A DNA stretch of 64,000 nt, taken from contig NZ_JAJADQ010000009.1 of the NCBI RefSeq assembly GCF_020447315.1, forward strand, positions 163,853 through 227,852. The letters run 5' to 3'. Made by a program: the position numbers and the translations under genes. Positions 7,022 to 16,273 of the stretch are shown in pieces. This DNA comes from Hymenobacter nitidus. GTDB lineage: Bacteria > Bacteroidota > Bacteroidia > Cytophagales > Hymenobacteraceae. The first letter of the stretch is position 1, and every line of letters starts with the position of its first letter. A model generated the notes under the pieces. It searched no databases and was not told the DNA's origin. It saw nothing but the letters and a program-made list of their open reading frames with translations.

Positions 7022-9367
7022 TTATTTCTGCACTACGGCAATTTTGCTTACGCAGCCGTTCTTGCCGTCCGCATCCGCTGACAGCACCAGGTACACGCCC
7101 GACTGCACCTTGCGGCCGTTGTAGTCGGCCAGGTTCCAGACGACGGTGCCGCCGCTGGCCGTGGTCTGGTATACGAGCTTGCCGGTGACGTCCGTAATTT
7201 TGACCGTCCCGTTGTTGGCCAGCCCACTGATGCCCACCTGCCCGGTGAAATCGGTGCGCACGGGGTTAGGCGACACCTTGGCGCAATCGGGGGTTCCTTC
7301 CGTGACGGTAGCCGAGCCGCGGTAAGAGAGCAGCCCCGCGTCGGTTATCACGAACACGTCGCCGGTGCGGTCATTCACTTCCACATCCACGATGTTGCTG
7401 GAGGGCAAGGGGCTGTTTTCGGTGGTGAAGTACAGCAGGCTTTCGTCGACCTCTTCGCTGAACAGCCACAGGCCCCGGTCGGTGCCAAACCACTTGCGGT
7501 TGGCCCCGTCCACGGCCACCGTTTTCACGACCTCATTGAGCAGGGCCCGGTAGCCGCTGCTGATGCCCTGCCGGATGATGGGCTGCTGGAAGTTGTAGCT
7601 GCTGACGCCCGAAAACACCGAGCTGGGGTCACTGAAATACGCAATGCCCTTGGCCGTCGCCACCCAGATATCCCCTTTGCGGTCTTTCACGATGTCGTAG
7701 ATTTCGTCGGCCGGCAGCTCGCTGTTACCGGTGGAGAAGTAGCGGATGTTCTGCTCCTTGGGGTCGTAGGCGATGATGCCGATGCCGTCTTTGCGCGACT
7801 GGGACGCCCACACGAAGCCGTTGTTATCGATGACAATCCGGTCCAGGTTATCGAAGCCCGCGAAGTAAGGCATGGTGCGCCAGGTATTGGACGCGGGCAT
7901 GTATTGGTGCAGGCCCGAGGTGTTTTTCAGTTCGGGGTGCCGGTTCACGACCCACACGTTGCCCTGGGCATCCGTCGCCAGATCAGTAATGCGGGTATAT
8001 TCCGGGTCGCTGAGAATGGCACTTTTAAGCGGGCTGCCGGGCGTACCCTGGGTGAATTGCTTGTAGTCGGTGGGGCTTTTCCACTGCAGCAGCCCGTTGC
8101 CGTAGGTGGCAATGTAGAGCGTGCCATCGGGGGTGCGTACGCCGCGGGTGATGTCCTTAAAGCGGCGCATCGTGGGCGAAGGCTGGAAGTTCTCGTTGGT
8201 GAAATTGGTCCAGCGGCCGTCCTTGTACTCGAAAAAGCCGCCCAGCCAGTCCTGCTGCACGTACCGGTCGAAGTAGCCGCCGCTGAAGACATCCACGGTG
8301 TTGGTACGCGCATCGGCCAGCACACTAAACGCCCGGGCATAGGCCGGGGCGTTGGTCGTGAAGTTTTCTGCCTGCTGGCCATCCTTGGTTTTCACCAGGC
8401 CTTTGCTGAGGTCGGCAACATAGTAGGCGCCCTCGGCACTCTGTAGGGCCATCAGCGGAAACGGCAGCTGGGCAGCGGTGAGCAGCTGGGTCATGGTTCC
8501 GTCGGGCTTGCGCAGCATCACCTTCTGGTCGCCCACAATGAGCAGCCCGGCCGCGCTGCTGTTGAGCTGAGCATACTCGCCGGCGTAGGTGTTCGGCAAC
8601 GGCTGCCAGGCCGGAGTGCCGCAGTTGTAGCACAGCACGGCGCCCCCGTTGCGGGCCGCATACACGTTTCGGCCCTGCGTGGCCAGAGTGCGGTAGGGGC
8701 TGGCACCCGACGTTACCGGCAAGTCTATCGTCCAGCGGCGGTAGTCCAGCAGGTTGTCGGTGAGCTGGCCGCGCATCAGGCCGGCGGAGGTAGCGGCAAA
8801 CAGCGTATTGTCGAGCACCGTGGTGGCATACACCGTAACGGGCGTGCCGTTGGGCCCGATGTTGCCGTACGTATCCCGGATTTCGCGCTTGGCCATGTCC
8901 ACCACCACCAAGCCGAAGCTGCAGCTCAGATAAGCCCGGCTCCGGCCGAAGCTGATATGACTGATGGTTTTGCCGCCCGTAATGCTTTTGCGGGCAATGT
9001 CGCTGATGTTGATAATCGAGCCATCGGCGGCCAGCACGTCGAGGTTGGCACTGCGGTAGGCAACCAGTACCTGCTTCGTGCCGGGGTCGTAGCCCAGGGT
9101 GCTCACGCCCACATCGTTCAGCCCGTCGCGCCGGGAAAGCAGCTGGGTGGTGTTTAGCTCCTTATCGTAGAAGAAAAAGGAGTTTTCGGTAGCTACGTAG
9201 ATGCGGCTGCCGGCCTCAGCCAGAGCCTGGGCGCGGTTGTTGGGCAGGTGCAGCTGCCAGTCGCCGTAGCCGGCCGTGCCCTGGGCCACGGCGGTGCTGC
9301 CACTGAGCACATGAACCAGCAAAAAGAAAAGACCGGACCACCGGCAGGCGCGTAGCAAACGATTCAT
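7022..9367 (-). CDS. PorZ-like T9SS protein: beta-propeller with C-terminal sorting-like domain
   Basis: A 781-aa exported protein: signal peptide (MNRLLRACRW start, cleavage near AVAQ), a long region of beta-propeller repeats (two-component-regulator-propeller type blades such as GNVWVVNRHPEL and GDIWVATAKGIAYF), and a C-terminal Ig-like domain of about 85 residues starting near VSPNPVRTDF and ending in a T9SS sorting-type strand pattern. The N-terminal GDWQLHLPNN followed by a propeller matches PorZ, a surface component of the type IX attachment complex. The ATG at 9367 is used because the signal peptide starts there. Location directly upstream of recO fits. A T9SS cargo of similar build cannot be fully excluded. 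Confidence 0.75.
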   Translation of the reverse strand: MNRLLRACRWSGLFFLLVHVLSGSTAVAQGTAGYGDWQLHLPNNRAQALAEAGSRIYVATENSFFFYDKELNTTQLLSRRDGLNDVGVSTLGYDPGTKQVLVAYRSANLDVLAADGSIINISDIARKSITGGKTISHISFGRSRAYLSCSFGLVVVDMAKREIRDTYGNIGPNGTPVTVYATTVLDNTLFAATSAGLMRGQLTDNLLDYRRWTIDLPVTSGASPYRTLATQGRNVYAARNGGAVLCYNCGTPAWQPLPNTYAGEYAQLNSSAAGLLIVGDQKVMLRKPDGTMTQLLTAAQLPFPLMALQSAEGAYYVADLSKGLVKTKDGQQAENFTTNAPAYARAFSVLADARTNTVDVFSGGYFDRYVQQDWLGGFFEYKDGRWTNFTNENFQPSPTMRRFKDITRGVRTPDGTLYIATYGNGLLQWKSPTDYKQFTQGTPGSPLKSAILSDPEYTRITDLATDAQGNVWVVNRHPELKNTSGLHQYMPASNTWRTMPYFAGFDNLDRIVIDNNGFVWASQSRKDGIGIIAYDPKEQNIRYFSTGNSELPADEIYDIVKDRKGDIWVATAKGIAYFSDPSSVFSGVSSYNFQQPIIRQGISSGYRALLNEVVKTVAVDGANRKWFGTDRGLWLFSEEVDESLLYFTTENSPLPSSNIVDVEVNDRTGDVFVITDAGLLSYRGSATVTEGTPDCAKVSPNPVRTDFTGQVGISGLANNGTVKITDVTGKLVYQTTASGGTVVWNLADYNGRKVQSGVYLVLSADADGKNGCVSKIAVVQK

Positions 9368-9427
9368 TGGCAGCGGAATAATAACCCCTAAGATAAGCTC
9401 AGCTGGCATAACGCCATTGGCCCGGGT

Positions 9428-10054
9428 TTAGTGCTTAGCGGCGGCCGCAGCGGTGGGCTCCGTGCTTTTTTCCTTCATGCCTTCCTGGAAGCAGGTGCGG
9501 CAGCGGGCTTCGTAGGAGTCGGTTTCGCCGAGCAGAATCTTGTCGCCGGAGGCGGCAATGCGGAAAGAATAGGTAGCCAGTTCGCCGCAGCACACGCACA
9601 CGGCGTGCACTTTGGTTACGAACTCGGCAATGGCCATAAGCGTGGGCATGGGGCCAAAGGGCTTGCCCATAAAATCCATGTCGAGGCCGGCCACGATAAC
9701 GCGGGTGCCGCGGTTGGCCAGCTGGGTGCACACGTCGACCAATGACTCATCGAAAAACTGGGCCTCATCCACGCCCACCACGTCGCAGGAGCCGGCCAGC
9801 AGCAGCATTTCCTGGGCAATGGGCACGGGCGTCGAGCGGATGCTGTTCGAGTTGTGCGACACCACATTGTGCTCGTGGTAGCGCGTGTCGAGGGCGGGCT
9901 TGAAGATTTCGACCCGCTGGCGGGCAATTTTGGCCCGGTTCAGGCGCCGGATCAGCTCTTCGGTTTTGCCCGAAAACATGGAGCCGCATACGACTTCTAT
10001 CCAGCCCCGGCGGGGCGTGTCGCGGCTCGTGCCGACGCGAGGTTCTATAAACAC
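9428..10054 (-). CDS. tdk: Thymidine kinase
   Basis: A 208-aa cytosolic type II thymidine kinase that phosphorylates thymidine to dTMP. Visible features: P-loop GSMFSGKT at about residues 24-31, the DEAQFF motif holding the catalytic Glu region, and the zinc-binding cysteines CVCC and CRTC in the lasso/zinc domain. The start is set at the GTG at 10054, which places FIEPR immediately after it and gives a normal family length. The reading frame continues upstream without stop, but that part overlaps the preceding gene and is low-complexity. It is followed 60 bases later by the porZ-like gene. Confidence 0.95.
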   Translation of the reverse strand: MFIEPRVGTSRDTPRRGWIEVVCGSMFSGKTEELIRRLNRAKIARQRVEIFKPALDTRYHEHNVVSHNSNSIRSTPVPIAQEMLLLAGSCDVVGVDEAQFFDESLVDVCTQLANRGTRVIVAGLDMDFMGKPFGPMPTLMAIAEFVTKVHAVCVCCGELATYSFRIAASGDKILLGETDSYEARCRTCFQEGMKEKSTEPTAAAAAKH

Positions 10055-10176
10055 GGTGGTAGCGGTTGTCGGTGGTCGGGAGCGGGCACGCCGGCTCCGA
10101 TTGGAACCTCTAAAGTACGGCTTTCGGTGGGTAGCCCCAAAGCCTGCCTGTCGTCTTTGCCTGCAACGACACAAAC

Positions 10177-10701
10177 TCAGACCGTTGTATTTGCAGGTAG
10201 TCCGCTGACTTTGCGGATGCTCAGCAGGTCGTACGAAGCTGAGTAGCGCACTTCCACCCTGTCGCCGGGGCTGAGGGACGCATACAGCCGGGCCGGGACG
10301 CTCACCCGGTGCGTTTCGTCGGGCGCCAGCTCCAGCCACATAGCGCCCAATACACTCGTTTTGCGGCGCACGTCAAACTCACCGACCAGCTGGTAGCCTG
10401 CTTGCCGGTTGCGGTGGGGCTTCAGCAGAAACTGATACACGCCGTAGCCAAAGAGTAGCACCAGCAGCCCCAGGCTCGCCAGCAGCTTAGGGGCGTATTC
10501 CTCCATTGTGTCGGGGATTTCGAAGCCGGAGTGCCGGGAAGGAATGAAGGGCAGCACCAGCGCCATCACCACTGCCCCCACTGCAATGAGCACCAGCCGC
10601 AGCAGCTGTTCCCCCAGGCTCAGTCCCGCTTCCAGCCACAGCACGCGCCGGTAGAGCTTGCGGTGGTGCGGCAGCAGCGCGGCGCCCAGTTTATTCGGCA
10701 T
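10177..10701 (-). CDS. Small membrane protein of unknown function
   Basis: 174 aa with two hydrophobic segments (about residues 30-50 and 70-92), followed by a soluble C-terminal beta-rich domain of about 80 residues (GYQLVGEFDVRR, SPGDRVEVRYSASY). The ATG at 10701 overlaps the end of the upstream ferredoxin gene by 11 bases, so translation is probably coupled. I do not recognise a family. The C-terminal region, with a hydrophobic LYASLSPGDRVEV turn, resembles small beta-barrel domains in general build only. Confidence 0.7.
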   Translation of the reverse strand: MPNKLGAALLPHHRKLYRRVLWLEAGLSLGEQLLRLVLIAVGAVVMALVLPFIPSRHSGFEIPDTMEEYAPKLLASLGLLVLLFGYGVYQFLLKPHRNRQAGYQLVGEFDVRRKTSVLGAMWLELAPDETHRVSVPARLYASLSPGDRVEVRYSASYDLLSIRKVSGLPANTTV

Positions 10702-11020
10702 CGTCGTAGCGCAGGTGCGGCAGCATGGTAGCCCGCGGCACCCGCCCCAGCACCTCACCCTCGGGCAGCCGCGTTTGGCAGGTGAGGCGCTCGTGGGGCA
10801 GCAGGCGGCCGGCCGCGCGGTAGCGCAACTCGGCGTCGGTGGGTGGCGTTAGGGAGTCGAGCCCACCGACCACCTCCAGCCGGCACGTAGTACAGCGGCC
10901 CTTGGCCCCGCAGGCGTGCATCCAGTCGTGGCCGGCAGCTTGCAGGGCGGCCAGCAAAGTAGCGCCGGCGGGCACCGAAACTACGGCGCCAGGCAGGTTT
11001 TGCACGGTTAGAGTGGGCAT
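10691..11020 (-). CDS. [2Fe-2S] ferredoxin
   Basis: A 109-aa adrenodoxin/plant-type ferredoxin. The cluster ligands are visible as C-x5-C-x2-C (CGAKGRCTTC) and a fourth Cys about 30 residues later (RLTCQ). It should carry single electrons in the cytosol. It is the first gene of a minus-strand series with the small membrane protein (11-base overlap), tdk, porZ-like and recO, and is divergent from the plus-strand gene at 11055 with only 34 bases between starts. Its redox partner is not evident. A second ferredoxin gene, linked to iscX, is at 39874. Confidence 0.9.
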   Translation of the reverse strand: MPTLTVQNLPGAVVSVPAGATLLAALQAAGHDWMHACGAKGRCTTCRLEVVGGLDSLTPPTDAELRYRAAGRLLPHERLTCQTRLPEGEVLGRVPRATMLPHLRYDDAE

Positions 11021-11054
11021 CTTTGCTTAAATTGCCCGTTGAACCAGGCTTTCG

Positions 11055-12317
11055 ATGAAAGACAAATATAGCTCAGCAAACCGCGAACAATACGGCCAGC
11101 GGCTGGCCACTCAGCTCTGTGACCAGCACTTCGGCCCCGCTCCCACCGCCTCGCTCGACGGCCCCGCCGTGCTGCGCTTCACCCCGATCCGGCAGGTAAA
11201 CCTGTTTGTGGTGCAGCAGCTGCTGGCCCAGTGGACAAGCGAAATGGCGCGCCTGCGCAGCCCGTATTTCGACTTTGAGGCGCCCGACGTGCGCCAGGCC
11301 CTCACCCAGTTCATGAACGTGCTGTCGCGCCGCATCAAGCTCAGCCGGGCCGCCTTCGAGCCCCTGCTGGCCCGCGCCATCAGCGACACGCTCGGCGTGG
11401 CCACCGACCCGGTGCTGACGTTTGAGCATAAGCTCATAGGCACGCAGCCCACCACGACGGCCGAGCAGCTACGCGACGCCCTGCGCTACCTCGACCTGGA
11501 CAAAGCCTTGTTTCAGGGCTTTGTTGATACCCTGACGTCGGGCACTGCCCTGGAGCGGGACTTCGTGCTGAACCGCTTCCGTCTTTACCAGGAGGCGAAT
11601 TACAAGAGCCACACGCCCCTGGAAAAAGTAGTGGCCGACTTCAACCCGCTACTGCCCCTCACGGTGGCTGACTTGCAAGAATCCGCCGGCGAAGCGCCCA
11701 AGCCTCCAGTAGAGACGCCGGCGGTAAAAGCTACCCCCACTCCCACGGCCGCGGAGGCTCCGGCAGCTAGTGCGCCACCGCCTGCCCCCGAAGCTCCGGC
11801 GCAGCCGGAACACCTGCCCGAAGCAGCACCAGTAGCTGAAAAATCGGCGCCGGCACCCCTGCCAAGCTTTGTGGCGACGTCGGCTCCGGCTCCCGTGGCA
11901 CCACCAGTGGCCCCGGCCGAACCGGAAACGGTGCGGCGGCCACTGACCGAAACGGCCGCTCCGGCGGGTGTACCGCTGTACGAAAAGCTGAAGGCCGAAC
12001 AGCCAGCTGCCGCTTCCCTGAGCGAAACCCTGCGCGGCGGACAGACGACCAGCGCCACCCTGGCCGAAAAGTCGGCACCCAAGGTGGAGTCGCTGCGGGA
12101 AGCTATATCCATTAATCAGCGCTTCAGCTTCATCAATGAGCTGTTCAATGGCGAAAACATGGAATACCACACCGCCATTCAGCACCTCGACACGCTGCCC
12201 AACGCCGAAGTGGCCAAGCGCTACGTGACGGAAGATCTGGCCCAGAAATACGGCTGGGTGCGCAAGGAAGAGCACATCAACAAGCTGCTCAAGCTCCTGG
12301 ACCGTAAGTTCGCCTAA
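11055..12317 (+). CDS. Conserved protein with Ala/Pro/Glu-rich linker, unknown function
   Basis: 420 aa, no signal peptide and no membrane segment, so probably cytosolic. Residues about 1-200 form a mostly helical N-terminal domain (QVNLFVVQQLLAQW, DVRQALTQFMNVLSRR). Residues about 210-340 are a low-complexity linker dominated by A, P, T and E. The last 75 residues form a second compact helical domain (SFINELFNGENMEYH, EDLAQKYGWVRKEEHINK). The linker arrangement suggests two domains tethered flexibly. I cannot name the family or function. The start ATG is 34 bases from the divergent ferredoxin gene. Confidence 0.8.
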   Translation: MKDKYSSANREQYGQRLATQLCDQHFGPAPTASLDGPAVLRFTPIRQVNLFVVQQLLAQWTSEMARLRSPYFDFEAPDVRQALTQFMNVLSRRIKLSRAAFEPLLARAISDTLGVATDPVLTFEHKLIGTQPTTTAEQLRDALRYLDLDKALFQGFVDTLTSGTALERDFVLNRFRLYQEANYKSHTPLEKVVADFNPLLPLTVADLQESAGEAPKPPVETPAVKATPTPTAAEAPAASAPPPAPEAPAQPEHLPEAAPVAEKSAPAPLPSFVATSAPAPVAPPVAPAEPETVRRPLTETAAPAGVPLYEKLKAEQPAAASLSETLRGGQTTSATLAEKSAPKVESLREAISINQRFSFINELFNGENMEYHTAIQHLDTLPNAEVAKRYVTEDLAQKYGWVRKEEHINKLLKLLDRKFA

Positions 12318-12329
12318 GCTGACCGGGGC

Positions 12330-13400
12330 GTGCATTCGGCGGCAACGAGACTGATTTCCGGGGTGGGCCATTGGCGGCAGCTGCTGCTGGTGTATATCCT
12401 GGCCGTGGGCGTGCTGGCGGGAAGCGCCTACACTATGTACGTGCATTACGACTTCTCTCACTCCCTGGACACGCGCAGCTACCTGAGCATGGCCCGGGGC
12501 GAGTTTCGGGGCGTCAGCATCACGCGCCGCTACCGGGTGGTAGTGCCGGCCGTAGCCGCAGCCGTGGCCTGGCCCGTCGAACAGGTGTACGCCCGCATCT
12601 GGCCCCAGCGCGCCGCCACCGACTGGCCCTTGCGCCTGGCATTTTACCTGGTGAATACCCTGGTGCTAGCCGGGGCCGGCGTATTGCTATTCCGTAGCTG
12701 CGTGCTCTACGGGGCCTCGCCGGGCGCGGCGGTGCTGGCCATGCTGGCCGTGCTTACCAGTCGCTGGGCCGTGTATACGGCCGGGCTGCCGCTGGTTGAT
12801 AGTCTGTATCTGCTGGTGTTTGCGCTGGCGTTTTATGGAGCCCGCAGCGGCTCGGCAATGGCCTTGGCAGCCTGCATTCTGCTGGGGCCGCACGCCAAGG
12901 AGTCGTTTATCTTTCTGGTGCCCTGGCTGCTTTGGTTTGGTCACCGGGCCCTGCCCTGGCCCCGGCAAGTGGCCTTGCTGGTCGTGTCGGGCGTGCTGGC
13001 CTACGCCGTGCGGCACTGGATAGACGCGCAGGTGGGCGCCCCGCCCCAGGAAAGCCTGAACAACGCCCTGGACCACCTACACAACCTTACCTACTCGCTG
13101 CGACGGCTGCTGTCGGTGAAGGGCGCGGGCGAAATCTTCAGCATCTTCGGTTTTTTCTGGCTGCCGCTGCTGGCCGGGTGGCGGGGCGGCGGAGCCCATT
13201 GGTGGCAACCAGTGGGGCGTGGGGGGGCGGCCTTGCTGGCGGTAGTGGTGGTACACATGCTGCTTTCCGGCGACCTGGGCCGCATGGGCTACTTGGCGGC
13301 GCCAGTATTTGCCGTCGTGCTTTCCCTGCTACTTACCCGGCACCCGCTGTTTCGGTGGCTGTGGGTCACGCCCGCGTCTCAGCTGCCAGCTGAGTCTTAG
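12330..13400 (+). CDS. Polytopic membrane protein, glycosyltransferase-like
   Basis: A 356-aa protein with about 9-10 hydrophobic segments. After the first transmembrane helix comes a loop HYDFSHSLDTRSYLSM, in which an acidic residue (here DTRSY) occupies the position typical of GT-C lipid-linked-sugar transferases and related membrane enzymes. That similarity is of architecture only. It starts at a GTG 12 bases after the stop of the preceding gene, suggesting coupling. Its stop codon overlaps by three bases that of the converging gene at 13397, which encodes another protein of similar type. Confidence 0.65.
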   Translation: MHSAATRLISGVGHWRQLLLVYILAVGVLAGSAYTMYVHYDFSHSLDTRSYLSMARGEFRGVSITRRYRVVVPAVAAAVAWPVEQVYARIWPQRAATDWPLRLAFYLVNTLVLAGAGVLLFRSCVLYGASPGAAVLAMLAVLTSRWAVYTAGLPLVDSLYLLVFALAFYGARSGSAMALAACILLGPHAKESFIFLVPWLLWFGHRALPWPRQVALLVVSGVLAYAVRHWIDAQVGAPPQESLNNALDHLHNLTYSLRRLLSVKGAGEIFSIFGFFWLPLLAGWRGGGAHWWQPVGRGGAALLAVVVVHMLLSGDLGRMGYLAAPVFAVVLSLLLTRHPLFRWLWVTPASQLPAES

Positions 13401-14950
13401 CGAATTTCAGTCAGGTAATACGGCCCGAAAGCGGTGGGGAAAGAGTCTGCCTTTTCCGTCCGGAAACCCTGGAGCAGCTCCGCGTTTTGGTTGCCGTATA
13501 CCAGCTGAGCCCGGTCAAGCAGCTGCGGACCGTCGAGCCCGGTGGTGAATACGCGGTGCCCGCTGCGCAGCTGGGTCCGTAGCCACCGGCGAAACTGCGC
13601 GGGCGACTGGCCGGGACGCTGCACCAGCAGCGTGGGCGCCGGCAGCACGTTGGGCGGCCCCACGGCCCGGCCGGTGTGGTAGTGCAGCTGGTTCAGCGTC
13701 AGGTTGTGGTTGTCGAGCAGAAACCAGCTGGTGGGCTCTTGCTGAATTTGCCGGAGCAACGCACTGCCCGGCTCGATACCCGTATTCGTGAAGCGCAGAT
13801 AGTGGCTCGGTACCAGGCCAAACGCCAGGTTCCAGCCCAGCAAACCCGCGCCCAGCGTAGCTACGGCCCGACTTGGCAGCCACGGCAGGCCAGCTCCGGC
13901 TATAATAGCCAGCAGGGCAGGCATCATGACCATAAACTCGGCATTGCCCTCCGAATACACCGCAAACAGCAGGTGTAACACCAGAATCAGTAGGTGAATG
14001 CGTACTAAGACCAGCCCCGCCGCAGTAGCTACAGCCGGCTGGTAGGCACGCTGCCGGAAGCTGCACCCTGTCAGCCAGGCCCCATAGGCTAATAGGCTTA
14101 GAAAAGCTACCGCCGCCAGCCACAGCGCCGGATACAGCCGCAGCAACGCCAGTGTGGAGCCGTGGACCTGCCCGAACGTACGCCCCAGGTTCACCACTGA
14201 CAGGAGCAGACCGTGCCCCGATATGCTACCGGTGGCTGTGCCCGCGTAATAATCGTGGAAGACAAAGCGCCACAGGGCCGGCACCGTGAGCGGCAGGTGC
14301 CAGTAGGGCAAGGCGGCCACGTAGGCCGCTGGCACCAGTAGCGCGGGCAAGGTGTACAGCAGCAGGGCACGCAGCTTTGCGCGGCCGGCGTACCACCCGG
14401 TACCGAGCAGCAAACCCAGCCACCAGCAAAAGTGAATTTGGTGAAACAGGCAGGCAAGCGCGGCCCAGAAGCCGGCTACCACTAGGTGCCACGGTTTCTG
14501 CCCATTCACCTGGTAACGCACCCAGACCAGGCTACCCAGCAAGGAGAGCAGAATGGGCTGAATGTAGGCCTCATTTTCGGTGGCAAAGCGCAGCACCCCG
14601 AAACTGGCTCCGGCTAGCAGCAGCCAGAGCCACCGTTTTTTATCAGGCGGCAGCAACAGGCGCAGCAGTTGCCGAAGCACCAGTAGGCTAGCGCCGCCGG
14701 CCAGAGCATTCAGGGCCTTTACCGCCGCCAGTATATCCGGGGCAAGCCCGGCGGCCTGGCCGGCCTGCACCCACAGCCAGCCCGCCACGTTGTAGAGCAG
14801 GTGGTGGGCCAGCAATAATTCGTGGCCGTGGCGCACGCAGGCCGCGTAGTACCAGGCGTCCAGGGTTGAGTTCTGCGTGGGCAGCAGCAGGTAAATCAGC
14901 GTTAGCGCGGCAATGGTGGCGTAGTCCGCCCAACGGTCATTCCGGGCCAT
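13397..14950 (-). CDS. Polytopic membrane protein, GT-39/87-like
   Basis: A 517-aa protein with a dozen or so hydrophobic segments and a soluble C-terminal region of about 110 residues. The first periplasmic loop contains NSTLDAWYYAACVRHGHE, where the acidic D in an early loop is the usual catalytic position of GT-C enzymes. A role in transferring sugars from lipid carriers is plausible but unproven. It begins 25 bases downstream of rodA on the same strand and may be co-transcribed with mrdA-rodA. It converges tail to tail with the gene at 12330. Confidence 0.65.
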   Translation of the reverse strand: MARNDRWADYATIAALTLIYLLLPTQNSTLDAWYYAACVRHGHELLLAHHLLYNVAGWLWVQAGQAAGLAPDILAAVKALNALAGGASLLVLRQLLRLLLPPDKKRWLWLLLAGASFGVLRFATENEAYIQPILLSLLGSLVWVRYQVNGQKPWHLVVAGFWAALACLFHQIHFCWWLGLLLGTGWYAGRAKLRALLLYTLPALLVPAAYVAALPYWHLPLTVPALWRFVFHDYYAGTATGSISGHGLLLSVVNLGRTFGQVHGSTLALLRLYPALWLAAVAFLSLLAYGAWLTGCSFRQRAYQPAVATAAGLVLVRIHLLILVLHLLFAVYSEGNAEFMVMMPALLAIIAGAGLPWLPSRAVATLGAGLLGWNLAFGLVPSHYLRFTNTGIEPGSALLRQIQQEPTSWFLLDNHNLTLNQLHYHTGRAVGPPNVLPAPTLLVQRPGQSPAQFRRWLRTQLRSGHRVFTTGLDGPQLLDRAQLVYGNQNAELLQGFRTEKADSFPTAFGPYYLTEIR

Positions 14951-14975
14951 GCAGTCGGGGTCGAGTCAGGAGGAG

Positions 14976-16271
14976 TTACCGCACCAGATCCTGCTTGCGG
15001 TAGGCATCAATGGCCAGCAAGATAAACAGCAGCACGGTGAACGACCAGAGCGAAGAGCCGCCGTAGCTGAACAACGGCAGTGGAATGCCTACTACCGGTG
15101 CCAGCCCGATGGTCATGCCAATGTTGACGGCGAAGTGGAAAAACAGGATGCTAGCCACGCAGTAGCCGTAGGTACGACCAAACACTGATTTTTGGCGCTC
15201 GGCCACGTACAGCACCCGGCCCAGCAGTACCATAAACAACACAATGACCACCGTAGTACCCAGCCAGCCCCATTCTTCGCCGATAGTGCAGAAAATGAAG
15301 TCGGTGCTTTGAGCTGGCACAAAGTCGAACTTGGTTTGGGTACCTTGCAAAAAGCCCTTGCCGGTTAGGCCGCCCGAACCAATGGCAATCTTGCTCTGCG
15401 TCACGTTCCAGCCCACGCCCAGCGGGTCAGCCGAGGGATTTATGAGTACTTCGATACGCTTACGCTGGTGAGGCTGTAGCACATTGTTAAAGAAAAAATC
15501 GACGCCGAAAACCATGCCCACCACCACCGCCCATACCCCCACCGAAACCGGCAAGTGGTGGCGCAGTACTTTATTGTTGAAGGCCAGTATCGCCCCCAGA
15601 ATGACCGTAAATACCCCCACCAGCCACAGTTTGGGCACCAACAGCGCCAGAATCAGGATGATGGCGGCAGCGGCTAGAATCACCAGAATTAGCGGCGACA
15701 TTCCCTCGCGGAAGTAGGCCAGCAGGAAGGCGGCAAACACCAGGGCCTGCCCGGTTTCGTTGGCAGCCAGAATGAGCACCGGGGGCAGCAGCGTGAGGCC
15801 GGCCAGCACAGCTTGGTCGCGGAAGTTCTGCTGGCGCAGATTGATGCTGGCCATGTAGCGCGACACGGCCAGGGCCGTGACAAACTTGGCAAACTCGGCT
15901 GGCTGTAGCCGCATTGGCCCCAGCTCCAGCCAGGAGCGCGACCCGCCGATGGGCCGGGCAATGAAGGGCGTGATGATCAGCAGCAGAATCATGCCGCCGT
16001 AGAGCACGAAGGCAAACGTGTCGTAGGCCTTATAGTCGATGACGACGAGCACCACGATGAGCACCACGGCGGTACCGATCCACAGGATTTGCTTGAACCA
16101 GTCGAAAGCCATCAGCTCCTGAAAGCTCAGGCCGCTGAACAAGCCCCCGGCCGGGGCCTCGGGCGAGTAGCTGGCGGCATACACATTGAGCCAGCCTAGG
16201 CCCACCATCAGGGCGAAGATGGCCACGGTCACCCAATCGAGGCTGCGGCTGTAGCGTGCGGGTAAGGCCAT
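14976..16271 (-). CDS. rodA: Rod-shape SEDS glycosyltransferase RodA
   Basis: A 431-aa polytopic inner-membrane protein of the FtsW/RodA/SpoVE (SEDS) family, the peptidoglycan glycan-strand polymerase of the elongasome. Family hallmarks are visible: LQPAEFAKFV after the fourth helix, the PAQSTDFIFCTIGEEWG block in the large periplasmic loop, and GIPLPLFSYGGSS near the C-terminus. Length is normal for the Bacteroidota RodA group. It follows mrdA with only two bases between, the usual coupled pair with its cognate PBP2. Confidence 0.96.
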   Translation of the reverse strand: MALPARYSRSLDWVTVAIFALMVGLGWLNVYAASYSPEAPAGGLFSGLSFQELMAFDWFKQILWIGTAVVLIVVLVVIDYKAYDTFAFVLYGGMILLLIITPFIARPIGGSRSWLELGPMRLQPAEFAKFVTALAVSRYMASINLRQQNFRDQAVLAGLTLLPPVLILAANETGQALVFAAFLLAYFREGMSPLILVILAAAAIILILALLVPKLWLVGVFTVILGAILAFNNKVLRHHLPVSVGVWAVVVGMVFGVDFFFNNVLQPHQRKRIEVLINPSADPLGVGWNVTQSKIAIGSGGLTGKGFLQGTQTKFDFVPAQSTDFIFCTIGEEWGWLGTTVVIVLFMVLLGRVLYVAERQKSVFGRTYGYCVASILFFHFAVNIGMTIGLAPVVGIPLPLFSYGGSSLWSFTVLLFILLAIDAYRKQDLVR

Positions 16272-16273
16272 AG

